Source of the DNA: QHXQ01 sp036389375
GTDB taxonomy: Bacteria; Acidobacteriota; Blastocatellia; Pyrinomonadales; Pyrinomonadaceae
Assembly (NCBI GenBank): GCA_036389375.1
Contig: DASVQA010000077.1
Coordinates: 1-23,089, forward strand
DNA: 23,089 nt
Direction: 5' to 3'
Both the position numbers and the translations under genes were made by a program. Of the stretch, positions 7,988 to 14,519 are shown piece after piece. Position 1 is the stretch's first letter. Each line of letters opens with the position of its first letter. The notes below the pieces were generated by a model, which saw only the letters and a list, made by a program, of their open reading frames with translations, searched no databases and was not told the origin of the DNA.

Positions 7988-8036
7988 GGGCGCGTAACGG
8001 CACGGCCGGGTTTCGTTCTCTTTACGCGCCCGGCCG
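7988..8036 (-). promoter_or_regulatory. Overlapping stems in the leader of the 602-residue gene
   Basis: Two perfect stems interleave in the untranslated leader: GGGCGCGTAA (7988-7997) with TTACGCGCCC (8022-8031), and CGGCCGGG (8003-8010) with CCCGGCCG (8029-8036). They share 8029-8031. In linear order the four arms run a, b, a', b', so the two stems are either mutually exclusive or form an H-type pseudoknot. The element ends about 40 bases before the ribosome-binding site of the gene starting at 7938 (minus). Confidence 0.4.
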
Positions 8037-8153
8037 GCACTCGTCGTCTATCTGTGAACGTGACAAATGACTGCTGCGCGGCGAAGAATGGCGAAACGCA
8101 TTCAACGCACGCGCGCCAGCCGATCTGTCCGATTAGAACTGCTTGTTAACCGT

Positions 8154-8194
8154 GTGCGACGGAGGGTGGGACTTAAATGATAAGTCCGTCGCAC
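8154..8194 (-). terminator. Hairpin at the 3' end of the small Cys-rich gene
   Basis: GTGCGACGGA (8154-8163) pairs with TCCGTCGCAC (8185-8194), whose right arm is inside the last codons of the gene. A second inner pairing, GACTTA (8170-8175) with TAAGTC (8181-8186), surrounds the stop codon. No strong T-run follows on the minus strand, so termination strength is uncertain. Confidence 0.4.
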
Positions 8195-8418
8195 GATTTT
8201 TGGGAGCAGACATTACGCCCGCGCACAAAGGTCATAGTGCACGTGGTTCCGAGCCCTTCGTTGTAGTTGGCGCAACCGGGCGAGCCGTCGTCTAAGGTGA
8301 GGCATTTGGAATGGCATTCATCGCCCTGCTGGGCGGAAACCGGTGTGGTCGGCAGCGCGTAGACGCCGACGGCGAGCACGCCTAGGGCAAGCAGTTTGAC
8401 GAGCAATCGTCTTCGCAT
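8173..8418 (-). CDS. Small secreted six-cysteine protein
   Basis: The product is 81 residues from the second of two possible ATGs. AAGGAG touches the first ATG (8427) directly but lies nine bases before the one at 8418, so 8418 is preferred. Residues 1-30 are a clear signal peptide (MRRRLLVKLLALGVLAVGVY, ending near VSAQQ). The mature part is about 50 residues with six Cys (ECHSKC, PGCANY, TTCTM, NVCSQKSC), suitable for three disulfides or metal binding. I do not recognise a family; small exported Cys-rich peptides can be structural, toxic or signalling, and nothing here decides which. It is divergent from the lipoprotein-sorting cluster. Confidence 0.7.
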   Translation of the reverse strand: MRRRLLVKLLALGVLAVGVYALPTTPVSAQQGDECHSKCLTLDDGSPGCANYNEGLGTTCTMTFVRGRNVCSQKSCDGLII

Positions 8419-8604
8419 CTTTTCCATCTCCTTTTGGGTTGAGGCTCAGGGAAGGACTGTGTGACGCAGACCGTGCGTGGGCCAAATGGGTCAGGAGAAT
8501 CTGCGCGTGGCTGAATCACCGTGCTCCTCTGTGCTTAAAGGGTTGGCCGCTACTGGTTGAGTCTCTAGGGGAACTCGCCAGCATGAGGACGAGGCAACAG
8601 GCGC

Positions 8605-8633
8605 ATGGTATATGTGGGCTGTAGGGCTGTCAA
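8605..8633 (-). promoter_or_regulatory. Candidate sigma70 promoter for the small Cys-rich gene
   Basis: On the minus strand TTGACA (8633-8628), a perfect -35 hexamer, is followed after 17 bases by TACCAT (8610-8605), four of six matches to TATAAT. It would give a leader of about 180 bases. A TATACC at 15-base spacing is the alternative -10. Confidence 0.4.
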
Positions 8634-8693
8634 TACAATACTTACTTCGGCTGCTGAACTTAGTTGGGGGTTCGGCTTTCGTCGCCCTGTGGC

Positions 8694-8735
8694 GGCCGAC
8701 GGGCCCGCGCCGCCGCGCGCGCCGGCCCGTCGGCC
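8694..8735. other. GC-rich 12-bp inverted repeat
   Basis: GGCCGACGGGCC (8694-8705) and GGCCCGTCGGCC (8724-8735) pair perfectly around an 18-base CG-only-looking loop. It lies in a divergent control region and has no T-run, so it is more likely an operator, a leader structure or a relic than a terminator. Confidence 0.45.
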
Positions 8736-8757
8736 CGTGCGCCGCGCAAGCGTTGCG

Positions 8758-8786
8758 TTGACAAGGCCGCACCTGTTTGTTAGCTT
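8758..8786 (+). promoter_or_regulatory. Possible sigma70 promoter for the lipoprotein-sorting cluster
   Basis: TTGACA at 8758-8763 is a perfect -35. With a 17-base spacer the -10 would be TAGCTT (8781-8786), only three matches, so the assignment is weak. The surrounding sequence turns AT-rich just downstream, as promoters often do. Confidence 0.3.
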
Positions 8787-8864
8787 CCTTCGATAAATAA
8801 ATCTGCGCCGGAGTTGGGTTTGTTAGTTGTGGCTTCAGTGATGGCCGGCGCTCCTGAACTTGTG

Positions 8865-9911
8865 ATGATCAAGCAGCGCGCGGCGCGTCAAGTGTCGGGT
8901 CAACGTCTAACAATCATTCTGGTCGTCGCGCTCTGGGCGCTGACTGCTGGTGGGTGCAGCCACTTCATCAAGAATAAGGTGAGCGTCGCGCCGTTTCTGC
9001 CGCCGAAGGTGGACGCAGACACGCCGCAGTTGATCGCCGAGATCAATCGGCTCGCGCAGGTGCGCTCTCTGCGCGGCAAGGTCGATCTACAGTTCCTCGA
9101 TAACTCGTTCGCCCGCTGCGGCATCGTCGAGAAGTACCGCACGTCGGAAGGCAATCTGACGCTGCAACGGGACGGGCAGATTTACCTCTCCATCAACGCG
9201 CCGTTCGGCATCAAGATCGCGGAGATGGCCTCCGACGGGGCGCACTTTCAGGTCGCAGTTTACAAGGGCGACGAGAAGTACCAACGCTTCGTGCAGGGGA
9301 CGAACAACGCGGTCTACCGGCGTTTGGGCGGCGATACGAGCGAGGTGGATTGCGGCGGCGGGCAGAAGAAGGATGCGGCCATGCAGCAACGCGCGGTCGG
9401 GGCCATATCGAGTCTCAGACCGCAGCACCTGACGGGCGCGCTCCTCGTCGCACCCGTTGACGGCGCACAGTCGGAACTGCTCTACGCGCGCAGCGAGGCG
9501 TTCGCCGAAGTCGCGGACGAGCGCGTGAACGCGAAGAAGGGTGCGCGCGTCGTGCGCAGCTATTACGCGCTCGACGAGATCGCGCCCGCGAGCGGCGGCA
9601 TCGCGCATCTGCTGCGCCGCTTCTGGTTCGACCGCTCAGAGCAGTTGCGGCTCGCACGCGTCCAGACCTATGACCAGAACGGGCAACTCATCACGGACGT
9701 GGTTTACAACAACCCGCGCCCGTTCGGCGCGGACGGCAAGTACGTGCTGCCGGCCGACATCGAGTTGACCCGCCCGCAGGATCGCTACGCCATCCGCATC
9801 AGCTATCAAACGCCGGCCGAGGTCAAGATCGATCAGCCCTACGACGCCGACATCTTTGTACTCGAAAACAAGTCGCACTTAACCGAAGTTGATCTGGACA
9901 AGAAAGAATAG
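8865..9911 (+). CDS. Outer-membrane-type lipoprotein, possible LolB-like acceptor
   Basis: The product is 348 residues from ATG 8865; in-frame ATG 8841 and TTG 8814 are alternatives and none has a good ribosome-binding site. The N-terminus is basic, then IILVVALWALTAGGC gives a lipobox (LTAGGC), so it should be a lipoprotein; residue +2 after the Cys is Ser, not Asp. The mature part begins with RSLRGKVDLQFLDN and continues with alternating strands (GNLTLQRDGQIYLSINAPFG, IAEMASDGAHFQVAVYKGDE), as in the LolA/LolB-like half-barrel and DUF4292-type lipoproteins. Its operon contains a Lol-type permease and ATPase and, further on, a LolA-like carrier, so it could receive lipoproteins at the outer membrane. 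That role is inferred from context and fold-like pattern only. Confidence 0.78.
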   Translation: MIKQRAARQVSGQRLTIILVVALWALTAGGCSHFIKNKVSVAPFLPPKVDADTPQLIAEINRLAQVRSLRGKVDLQFLDNSFARCGIVEKYRTSEGNLTLQRDGQIYLSINAPFGIKIAEMASDGAHFQVAVYKGDEKYQRFVQGTNNAVYRRLGGDTSEVDCGGGQKKDAAMQQRAVGAISSLRPQHLTGALLVAPVDGAQSELLYARSEAFAEVADERVNAKKGARVVRSYYALDEIAPASGGIAHLLRRFWFDRSEQLRLARVQTYDQNGQLITDVVYNNPRPFGADGKYVLPADIELTRPQDRYAIRISYQTPAEVKIDQPYDADIFVLENKSHLTEVDLDKKE

Positions 9912-9978
9912 AGGTCAGAGGTTAGAGGTCAGTAAAAACCTGTTCTGCTAATCTCTGACCTGCAATCTCTAACCTCTG
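9911..9978 (+). repeat. Intergenic heptad inverted repeat, site B
   Basis: Three 7-base units (GAGGTCA 9911, GAGGTTA 9918, GAGGTCA 9925) begin on the last base of the lipoprotein stop codon. The opposite arm has CTGACCT (9955-9961) and CTCTAACCTCTG (9967-9978), pairing with 9926-9932 and 9916-9927. The right arm contains one extra 7-base unit, which would bulge out, so arms seem to gain or lose whole heptads. The permease ATG is only five bases after the element, with no ribosome-binding site. The first 22 bases recur exactly at 16752-16773. Confidence 0.75.
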
Positions 9979-9983
9979 TTTTC

Positions 9984-11081
9984 ATGGAGAGCCTTGTAAC
10001 CAATAACATCCGGCAGCGACCTTTGCGGGCGCTGGTGAGCGTGGTGGGCGTGGCGCTGGGCGTGTGTCTGGTGATGCTCTTTACCGGACTGTCGCGCGGC
10101 ATGTCGCGCGATGTGCAGCGGCGCTCGTCGAACGTGCGCGCCGAAATTCTCTTTACACGTCCGGGCGGGATGGATTTGACCTCTTCAACGGCGAGCCTGA
10201 GCACGAAATACGCGGACGAGTTGTTGAAGATAGACGGCGTGGCGGCGGCCGTGCCGGCGATCCGCTACGTCTTTCAGAGCGGCAGCGGGTTTGGCTTTGA
10301 GCAGGTCGAGGGCGTGGACTGGCCGCCCTACGCGCAGATGAACGGGCTACAGATCGTCGCGGGGCGCGCGCCGTCGGCACACGACGAAGTGATCATCGAC
10401 GAGACGAAAGCGGGCGGCGGCAAGTACAAGGTCGGCAGCGCCGTCAGTCTGTTTGGCGGCGAGCCTTACCGCGTCGTGGGCATCTACGCGCCGGAGGCTG
10501 AAGCGCGTGTCAAGGCGACGCTCGCCGCCATGCAGGACGCGCTCGAAGCGCCGGGCAAGTGCTCTTACATTCTCGTCAAAGTGCGTGACGGCGAAGACCC
10601 GCTCAACATCGCGCGCCGGATCGACGCGCAACTGCCCGGCAACAAGATTCAACTGACGCGCGACGTGATGACGAACATCGAGAAACAGATTCCATATCTC
10701 GGCGTCTTTCTGCGCGCGCTCGTCGTGCTGGCGGCCATCGTCAGCGCGCTCGTCGTCATGCTGGCGATGTACACGACCATCACCGAGCGGACGCGCGAGA
10801 TCGGCATGCTCAAGGCGCTCGGCGCATCACGCGCCTATATCGTCGGGGTGATCGAAAAAGAGGCGTTCCTGATCAGCCTGCTCGGTCTGATCGTCGGCTT
10901 CGTCGTCTCTTTCGCCGCCGGATTTTTAATCCACCGCATCTATGGTCTCATATTTGAATACGGCTGGCAGTGGGCGTTGGCGGCGGCGCTTATCGGCATC
11001 GGCGGCGGCGTGCTCGGCGCGCTCTACCCGGCACTGCGCGCCGCCAATCTCGACCCCGTGAGCGCTCTCTCTTATGAATAA
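9984..11081 (+). CDS. ABC transporter permease, MacB/LolC-LolE (FtsX) type
   Basis: This 365-residue membrane protein has the four-helix topology of the type VII (MacB/LolCDE) ABC superfamily. TM1 is at about residues 16-38, a large periplasmic MacB_PCD-like domain at about 40-235, and TM2-4 at about 242-265, 296-317 and 328-348. ERTREIGMLKALGAS (268-282) is the usual coupling-helix motif before TM3, and LRAANLDPVSALSYE is the standard family C-terminus. Only one permease gene is present, so it should homodimerise. Family members act by mechanotransmission: efflux, or extraction of lipoproteins from the inner membrane. The neighbouring lipoprotein and LolA-like carrier favour a lipoprotein-release role. 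It starts immediately after repeat B. Confidence 0.88.
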   Translation: MESLVTNNIRQRPLRALVSVVGVALGVCLVMLFTGLSRGMSRDVQRRSSNVRAEILFTRPGGMDLTSSTASLSTKYADELLKIDGVAAAVPAIRYVFQSGSGFGFEQVEGVDWPPYAQMNGLQIVAGRAPSAHDEVIIDETKAGGGKYKVGSAVSLFGGEPYRVVGIYAPEAEARVKATLAAMQDALEAPGKCSYILVKVRDGEDPLNIARRIDAQLPGNKIQLTRDVMTNIEKQIPYLGVFLRALVVLAAIVSALVVMLAMYTTITERTREIGMLKALGASRAYIVGVIEKEAFLISLLGLIVGFVVSFAAGFLIHRIYGLIFEYGWQWALAAALIGIGGGVLGALYPALRAANLDPVSALSYE

Positions 11082-11082
11082 C

Positions 11083-11187
11083 AGGTCAGGAGTCTACAGA
11101 GTCTAGAGCGCGCGGAGTCGAAAGAGTCAAATGCAGTTGGCCTCTGGACTCGCTGGACTCTCTGACCTCCGCACGCTCCAGACTTTC
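11083..11187 (+). repeat. Intergenic nonamer inverted repeat, site C
   Basis: This element has a 9-base rather than 7-base period. The left arm has AGGTCAG (11083-11089), GAGTCTACA (11090), GAGTCTAGA (11099), a 7-base GCGCGCG spacer, and GAGTCGAAA (11115). The right arm is five consecutive 9-mers from 11143 to 11187 (TCTGGACTC, GCTGGACTC, then three diverged copies), each broadly the reverse complement of the left unit. AGGTCAG pairs with CTGACCT at 11162-11168. It fills nearly the whole gap between the permease stop (11079-11081) and the ATPase ATG (11192). Confidence 0.72.
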
Positions 11188-11191
11188 TTAT

Positions 11192-11890
11192 ATGAAAACG
11201 ATTCTGAAGGCTGAGAATTTAGAGAAGGTCTATCGCGTGGGCACAGTGGATGTGCCGGCGCTCAGGGGCGTGTCGCTCGACGTGGAAGAGGGTGAGTTTC
11301 TGGCCATCATGGGGCCGTCGGGCTGCGGCAAGTCAACGCTGCTGCACCTTCTGGGCGGGCTGCTCACGCCGACGCGCGGGCGCATTGTGATCGACGGCGA
11401 GGACGTGACTGCCTCATCCGATGCCAAACGCACGGACATGCGCCGCCGCAAGATCGGCTTCGTCTTTCAACGCTTCAACCTCTTCCCGACCCTGACGGCC
11501 GAGGGCAATCTACGCTTGGCCGAGCGGATTCATGCTGGCGGCGACAGTAATGACGCGGCCGCGCGCCGCCGCGAAGTCCTCAGTCTCTTGCAACTCGAAG
11601 GCAAACTGCACCATAAGCCTTCCGAGTTGTCGGGCGGCGAGCAGCAGCGCGTGGCGCTGGCGCGCGCCGTCGTCACCCGCCCGGCGCTCGTTCTGGCTGA
11701 TGAGCCGACCGGCAATCTCGATTCCGAGAACTCGGCCATCGTCCTGAACATGTTTCAGGAGATGAACTATCGCTTCAACCAGACCATCATCATGATCACG
11801 CACAACCCGGAAGCCGCCGCCATGTGTCGGCGGATCGTGCAGATGCGGGATGGCCAAATCGTTGCGCCGGGCAGCGGGATACAGCTATAA
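11192..11890 (+). CDS. lolD: ABC transporter ATP-binding protein, LolD/MacB type
   Basis: The 232-residue ATPase is complete: Walker A GPSGCGKST (41-49), Q-loop Gln93, ABC signature LSGGEQQR (146-153), Walker B LVLADEPTG (166-174) and switch His204. The sequence RRRKIGFVFQRFNLFPTLTA and NLDSENS after Walker B are typical of the LolD/MacB/FtsE group. It should energise the permease encoded just upstream, from which it is separated by repeat C. The symbol reflects the family and the presence of a LolA-like carrier two genes downstream; a MacB-like efflux ATPase cannot be excluded. No clear ribosome-binding site is visible because the pyrimidine-rich arm of repeat C occupies that position. Confidence 0.92.
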   Translation: MKTILKAENLEKVYRVGTVDVPALRGVSLDVEEGEFLAIMGPSGCGKSTLLHLLGGLLTPTRGRIVIDGEDVTASSDAKRTDMRRRKIGFVFQRFNLFPTLTAEGNLRLAERIHAGGDSNDAAARRREVLSLLQLEGKLHHKPSELSGGEQQRVALARAVVTRPALVLADEPTGNLDSENSAIVLNMFQEMNYRFNQTIIMITHNPEAAAMCRRIVQMRDGQIVAPGSGIQL

Positions 11891-11891
11891 T
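11862..11891 (+). promoter_or_regulatory. Candidate internal promoter at the end of the ATPase gene
   Basis: A perfect -10 TATAAT (11886-11891) overlaps the ATPase stop codon. An 18-base spacer separates it from TTGCGC (11862-11867), a half-matching -35. It would transcribe the one-helix gene starting at 11994. Confidence 0.4.
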
Positions 11892-11993
11892 CGCAAGCGG
11901 CAGACAGGTGGACACGGGCGCGGGCCGTTTGCGGGCTGCTCCTTCGCCCACCTGTTGCTTTAGCGGCGGACATTTTGCGAACGGTTGTAAACG

Positions 11994-12332
11994 GTGGCTT
12001 CTATCGTCAAAAAGGTTGTTTTCTGGACTTACGGGCGCAGCACATGGCAGTACGACGTGCTCTGCGCGCTCATTCTGGCTTTCATCTTTCTCACGCCGAA
12101 AAGCTGGTTCGCAAGCGAACTGCCACGCCCGACGGGGCATCAAAACGTTCCTGCGGCAAGCACTGTGCTGCTCACTTGGCCGGCCGGAGACGCGGCCCCT
12201 CCCCCCGATACATCAGAGGTCGAACGGCGCGTGCGCCAGTTGGCGGGCCGCAGCGATGTACGGGTGCGTGGGGTGCAGCCCCTGCGGGACGCGGCGGGCA
12301 CATTGATTGCCTATCAGGTTGACATCGAATAG
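11994..12332 (+). CDS. Small single-span membrane protein of unknown function
   Basis: The 112-residue protein starts at GTG 11994, the only possible start because a TAA lies in frame two codons earlier. The N-terminus MASIVKKVVFWTYGRSTWQYD precedes one transmembrane helix (VLCALILAFIFLTP, about residues 22-36). The rest is a Pro-containing linker and a small soluble domain (VERRVRQLAGRSDVRVRGVQ and GTLIAYQVDIE). I do not recognise a named family. Its position between the ATPase and LolA-like genes suggests a helper in the same pathway, but that is context only. The last codons contain the -35 of the next promoter. Confidence 0.65.
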   Translation: MASIVKKVVFWTYGRSTWQYDVLCALILAFIFLTPKSWFASELPRPTGHQNVPAASTVLLTWPAGDAAPPPDTSEVERRVRQLAGRSDVRVRGVQPLRDAAGTLIAYQVDIE

Positions 12333-12346
12333 CTGTTCATTATAAT
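12319..12346 (+). promoter_or_regulatory. Consensus sigma70 promoter for the LolA-like gene
   Basis: TTGACA (12319-12324) and TATAAT (12341-12346), both perfect hexamers, are 16 bases apart. The promoter overlaps the 3' end of the upstream gene. Transcription should begin near 12353, giving a leader of about 75 bases. In that leader CGCCCG (12347-12352) can pair with CGGGCG (12383-12388), or TTGACC (12378-12383) with GGTCAA (12392-12397), but not both. Confidence 0.75.
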
Positions 12347-12426
12347 CGCCCGATGTTTTTGCCGGCATTATTGGCCGTTGACCGGGCGCAAGGTCAAAGT
12401 TTCCCCTATTTCTTGAAGGAGTCAGC

Positions 12427-13119
12427 ATGAAGAAGTTCTTAACGCTTGGCCTCGCCGTTATTATGACCCTCGTGGCGACCACCGCAGCCCCCACGCCGGC
12501 CAGCGCGCAGAGCGCCGGCCTCGTCAGTTCCATCATCAATCGTATGGAGCGCAACCGGCGCGATCTGAAATCGCTCCGCTCCTCGATCAGCATGGAGAAG
12601 TACGACGCGCAGATCAAAGATACGGACAAGCGCACGGGCACGCTGCTCTACATTCCGGGTGCGGGCACCAGTCAGGCTGTGCGTGTTGATTGGCGCAGCC
12701 CGCAGGAGACGCTCGCCGTCGTGGACGGCAAATACACGCTCCTGCGCTCGCGGCTCAAACTCGCCTACGTCGGCGACGCAAATTCAAGCCGCAACAAGGT
12801 GAGCGGCGTGCTCGGCTTCGGGCTTAACGTCTCGCAGGCGCAGCTTAAGACCGCGTTCGACACGCAGTATCTCGGCGAAGAGGGCTTGTGGGGCGGCGTC
12901 CAGACATCGCACCTGAAGCTCGTGCCGAAGGGCAAGGCGGGCTACAACTACGCCGAAGTCTGGGTGGACGGCAACGGCATGCCCGTGCAGACCAAAGTGG
13001 TCGAAAAGAACGGCGACGCGACGACCGTGCGCCTGATGGACGTGCAGCGCAACGTCCAGCTTTCCAAAAACGACTTCAGACTCGACCTCGGCGCGGACAT
13101 CAAGAAGGTGCGCGGCTAA
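12427..13119 (+). CDS. lolA: LolA-like periplasmic lipoprotein carrier / outer-membrane lipoprotein-sorting protein
   Basis: This 230-residue exported protein has a signal peptide (MKKFLTLGLAVIMTLVATTA, cleavage near ASAQ) and the LolA half-barrel sequence pattern. It has an N-terminal helix (SIINRMERNRRDLKSLRSSI), strands leading to GTLLYIPGAG, RVDWRSPQETLAVVDGKYTL, an F/L-rich middle, then LKLVPKGKAGYNYAEVWVDG, MPVQTKVVEKNGDATTVRL and a final NDFRLDL strand. LolA shields the acyl chains of outer-membrane lipoproteins between the inner-membrane LolCDE complex and the outer membrane. The ribosome-binding site GAAGGAG lies six bases before the ATG, and a consensus promoter precedes it, so it can be expressed independently of the permease-ATPase operon. 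Sequence identity to E. coli LolA is clearly low. Confidence 0.82.
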   Translation: MKKFLTLGLAVIMTLVATTAAPTPASAQSAGLVSSIINRMERNRRDLKSLRSSISMEKYDAQIKDTDKRTGTLLYIPGAGTSQAVRVDWRSPQETLAVVDGKYTLLRSRLKLAYVGDANSSRNKVSGVLGFGLNVSQAQLKTAFDTQYLGEEGLWGGVQTSHLKLVPKGKAGYNYAEVWVDGNGMPVQTKVVEKNGDATTVRLMDVQRNVQLSKNDFRLDLGADIKKVRG

Positions 13120-13147
13120 GCCGGCGCAGGAAAACTACGACAGTTGG

Positions 13148-13182
13148 AAGGGTTCTGGCTCCCATAGGCAACCGGAACCCTT
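13148..13182 (+). terminator. Hairpin terminator after the LolA-like gene
   Basis: AAGGGTTCTGG (13148-13158) pairs with CCGGAACCCTT (13172-13182), 11 pairs including one G-U, around a 13-base loop. It is followed by TCGCTGTTTG, a weak T-rich tail. It sits 28 bases after the LolA-like stop codon. Confidence 0.55.
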
Positions 13183-13356
13183 TCGCTGTTTGTGGCCACC
13201 GCCAGCTATCGCGCACGTCGCTCCGGCGCTTGCCTTCAGGCGCGCACATTGCGTATCTTCTTGCGGCTAGTACGCGATGGAGAAGGGTTCTAACAAGGCT
13301 GGTTGCCGCCCACATTGGTCATGCGTCGGCTCCCTTAGGCAAACGTAAACGTTCAG

Positions 13357-14451
13357 ATGAAGAGCAGCAGTTTTCTCAAACTCAAACTGCGCGAGACGAA
13401 GATGATCGCGCGCGGGTTTGTCTCGGCCAAGCATCCGGTGCTGGCGCACGTCATCCCCATGCGGCGCTGCAATCTCGCCTGCGCCTACTGCAACGAGTAC
13501 GACAACTACTCCAAGCCCGTACCCGTTGACGAGATGCGGCGGCGGCTCGACAAACTCGCCGACCTCGGCACGTCCATCATCACCATCTCCGGCGGCGAGC
13601 CGATGATGCACCCGCAGATTTTCGATCTGGTCGCGCACATCCGGCGGCGCGGCGTCATCGCCGGCCTCATCACCAACGGTTTTTATCTCACGCCGGAGAA
13701 GATCAGGAAGTTCAACGCCGCCGGGCTTGAATATCTACAGATCAGCATTGATAACGTAGAGCCGGACGAGGTCTCGAAGAAGAGTCTGCGGCTGCTCGAC
13801 AAGCGTTTGCAGTGGCTCGCCGAGCATGCGGATTTTCACATCAACATCAACTCGGTCGTCGGCGGCGGGATCAAAAATCCTGAGGACGCGCTCCTCATCG
13901 GCCGGCGCGCGCTTGATCTGGGTTTCTCCGCCACGGTCGGCGTCATCCACGACGGGCAGGGTGAACTCAAGCCCTTGAGCGACCGCGAGCAGCGCGTCTA
14001 TCGTGAGTTCAAAAAAATGAGCCGGCAGGAATACGCGCGGCTCGACTGGTTTCAGGAGAATCTCGCGGCGGGGCGACCCAATGATTGGAGTTGCCGCGCT
14101 GGCGCGCGCTACCTCTACATCTGCGAAGACGGCCTCGTGCATTACTGCTCGCAACAGCGCGGCAATCCCGGCATCCCGCTCGCGGCCTACACGCAGGCCG
14201 ACATAGACCGCGAATACGTCACAGAGAAATGGTGCGCGCCCTACTGCACCGTCGCCTGCGCCCAAAAGACCGCGCTCCTCGACGACTGGCGCAACCTCCT
14301 GCGCCTCTACAGCGACTCGCTCCGGCAGTTCACCAAAGGCGGCGCTGCGCCGCCACCGACACAGACGCCCGTGCCCGCGCCCGGCTCAGCGCATGAACAC
14401 ACGCCGGCCGTTAAACCCGAAACCGTGCGTCAGGTCTTGAGCGCCGAGTAG
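13357..14451 (+). CDS. Radical SAM enzyme with a SPASM/twitch-like C-terminal Cys region
   Basis: The 364-residue protein binds the radical SAM [4Fe-4S] cluster through CNLACAYC (Cys38, 42, 45; CX3CX2C), followed by the SAM-binding ISGGEPMMHP (about residues 76-85) and LITNGFYL. Near the C-terminus six more Cys occur in CRAGARYLYICEDGLVHYC and CAPYCTVAC, the spacing of a SPASM or twitch auxiliary-cluster domain as in peptide-modifying and anaerobic sulfatase-maturing enzymes. The tail is Pro-rich. No precursor peptide is obvious next to it, though small secreted proteins are encoded elsewhere in the window. Its substrate is unknown. HpnH-like enzymes are an alternative relative. A terminator hairpin separates it from the LolA-like gene. 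Confidence 0.85.
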   Translation: MKSSSFLKLKLRETKMIARGFVSAKHPVLAHVIPMRRCNLACAYCNEYDNYSKPVPVDEMRRRLDKLADLGTSIITISGGEPMMHPQIFDLVAHIRRRGVIAGLITNGFYLTPEKIRKFNAAGLEYLQISIDNVEPDEVSKKSLRLLDKRLQWLAEHADFHININSVVGGGIKNPEDALLIGRRALDLGFSATVGVIHDGQGELKPLSDREQRVYREFKKMSRQEYARLDWFQENLAAGRPNDWSCRAGARYLYICEDGLVHYCSQQRGNPGIPLAAYTQADIDREYVTEKWCAPYCTVACAQKTALLDDWRNLLRLYSDSLRQFTKGGAAPPPTQTPVPAPGSAHEHTPAVKPETVRQVLSAE

Positions 14452-14490
14452 CACGCTCCGACTCAACTTCGCTCCTGCTTGTTTGACCTG

Positions 14491-14519
14491 AAACGGCGGC
14501 CACTTGCTGGCCGCCGTTT
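14491..14519. terminator. Bidirectional intrinsic terminator
   Basis: A perfect 12-bp stem, AAACGGCGGCCA (14491-14502) and TGGCCGCCGTTT (14508-14519), closes a five-base loop and ends in TTTT on the plus strand and TTT on the minus strand. It lies between the convergent radical SAM and TPR genes and its right arm touches the TPR gene's stop codon (14520-14522). Confidence 0.82.

Larger units (their letters stand above)
8419..8864. other. Divergent intergenic region of about 445 bases
   Basis: This stretch separates the minus-strand Cys-rich gene from the plus-strand lipoprotein gene. I see no convincing coding sequence in it apart from the possible N-terminal extension of the lipoprotein gene (TTG 8814, ATG 8841). 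It holds a candidate promoter on each strand and a 12-bp GC hairpin. Confidence 0.6.

Noticed and set aside
11904..11955. ACAGGTGG / CCACCTGT inverted repeat after the ATPase gene
   Set aside because: Only eight pairs with a 36-base loop and no T-run; too weak to call a terminator or a member of the repeat family.
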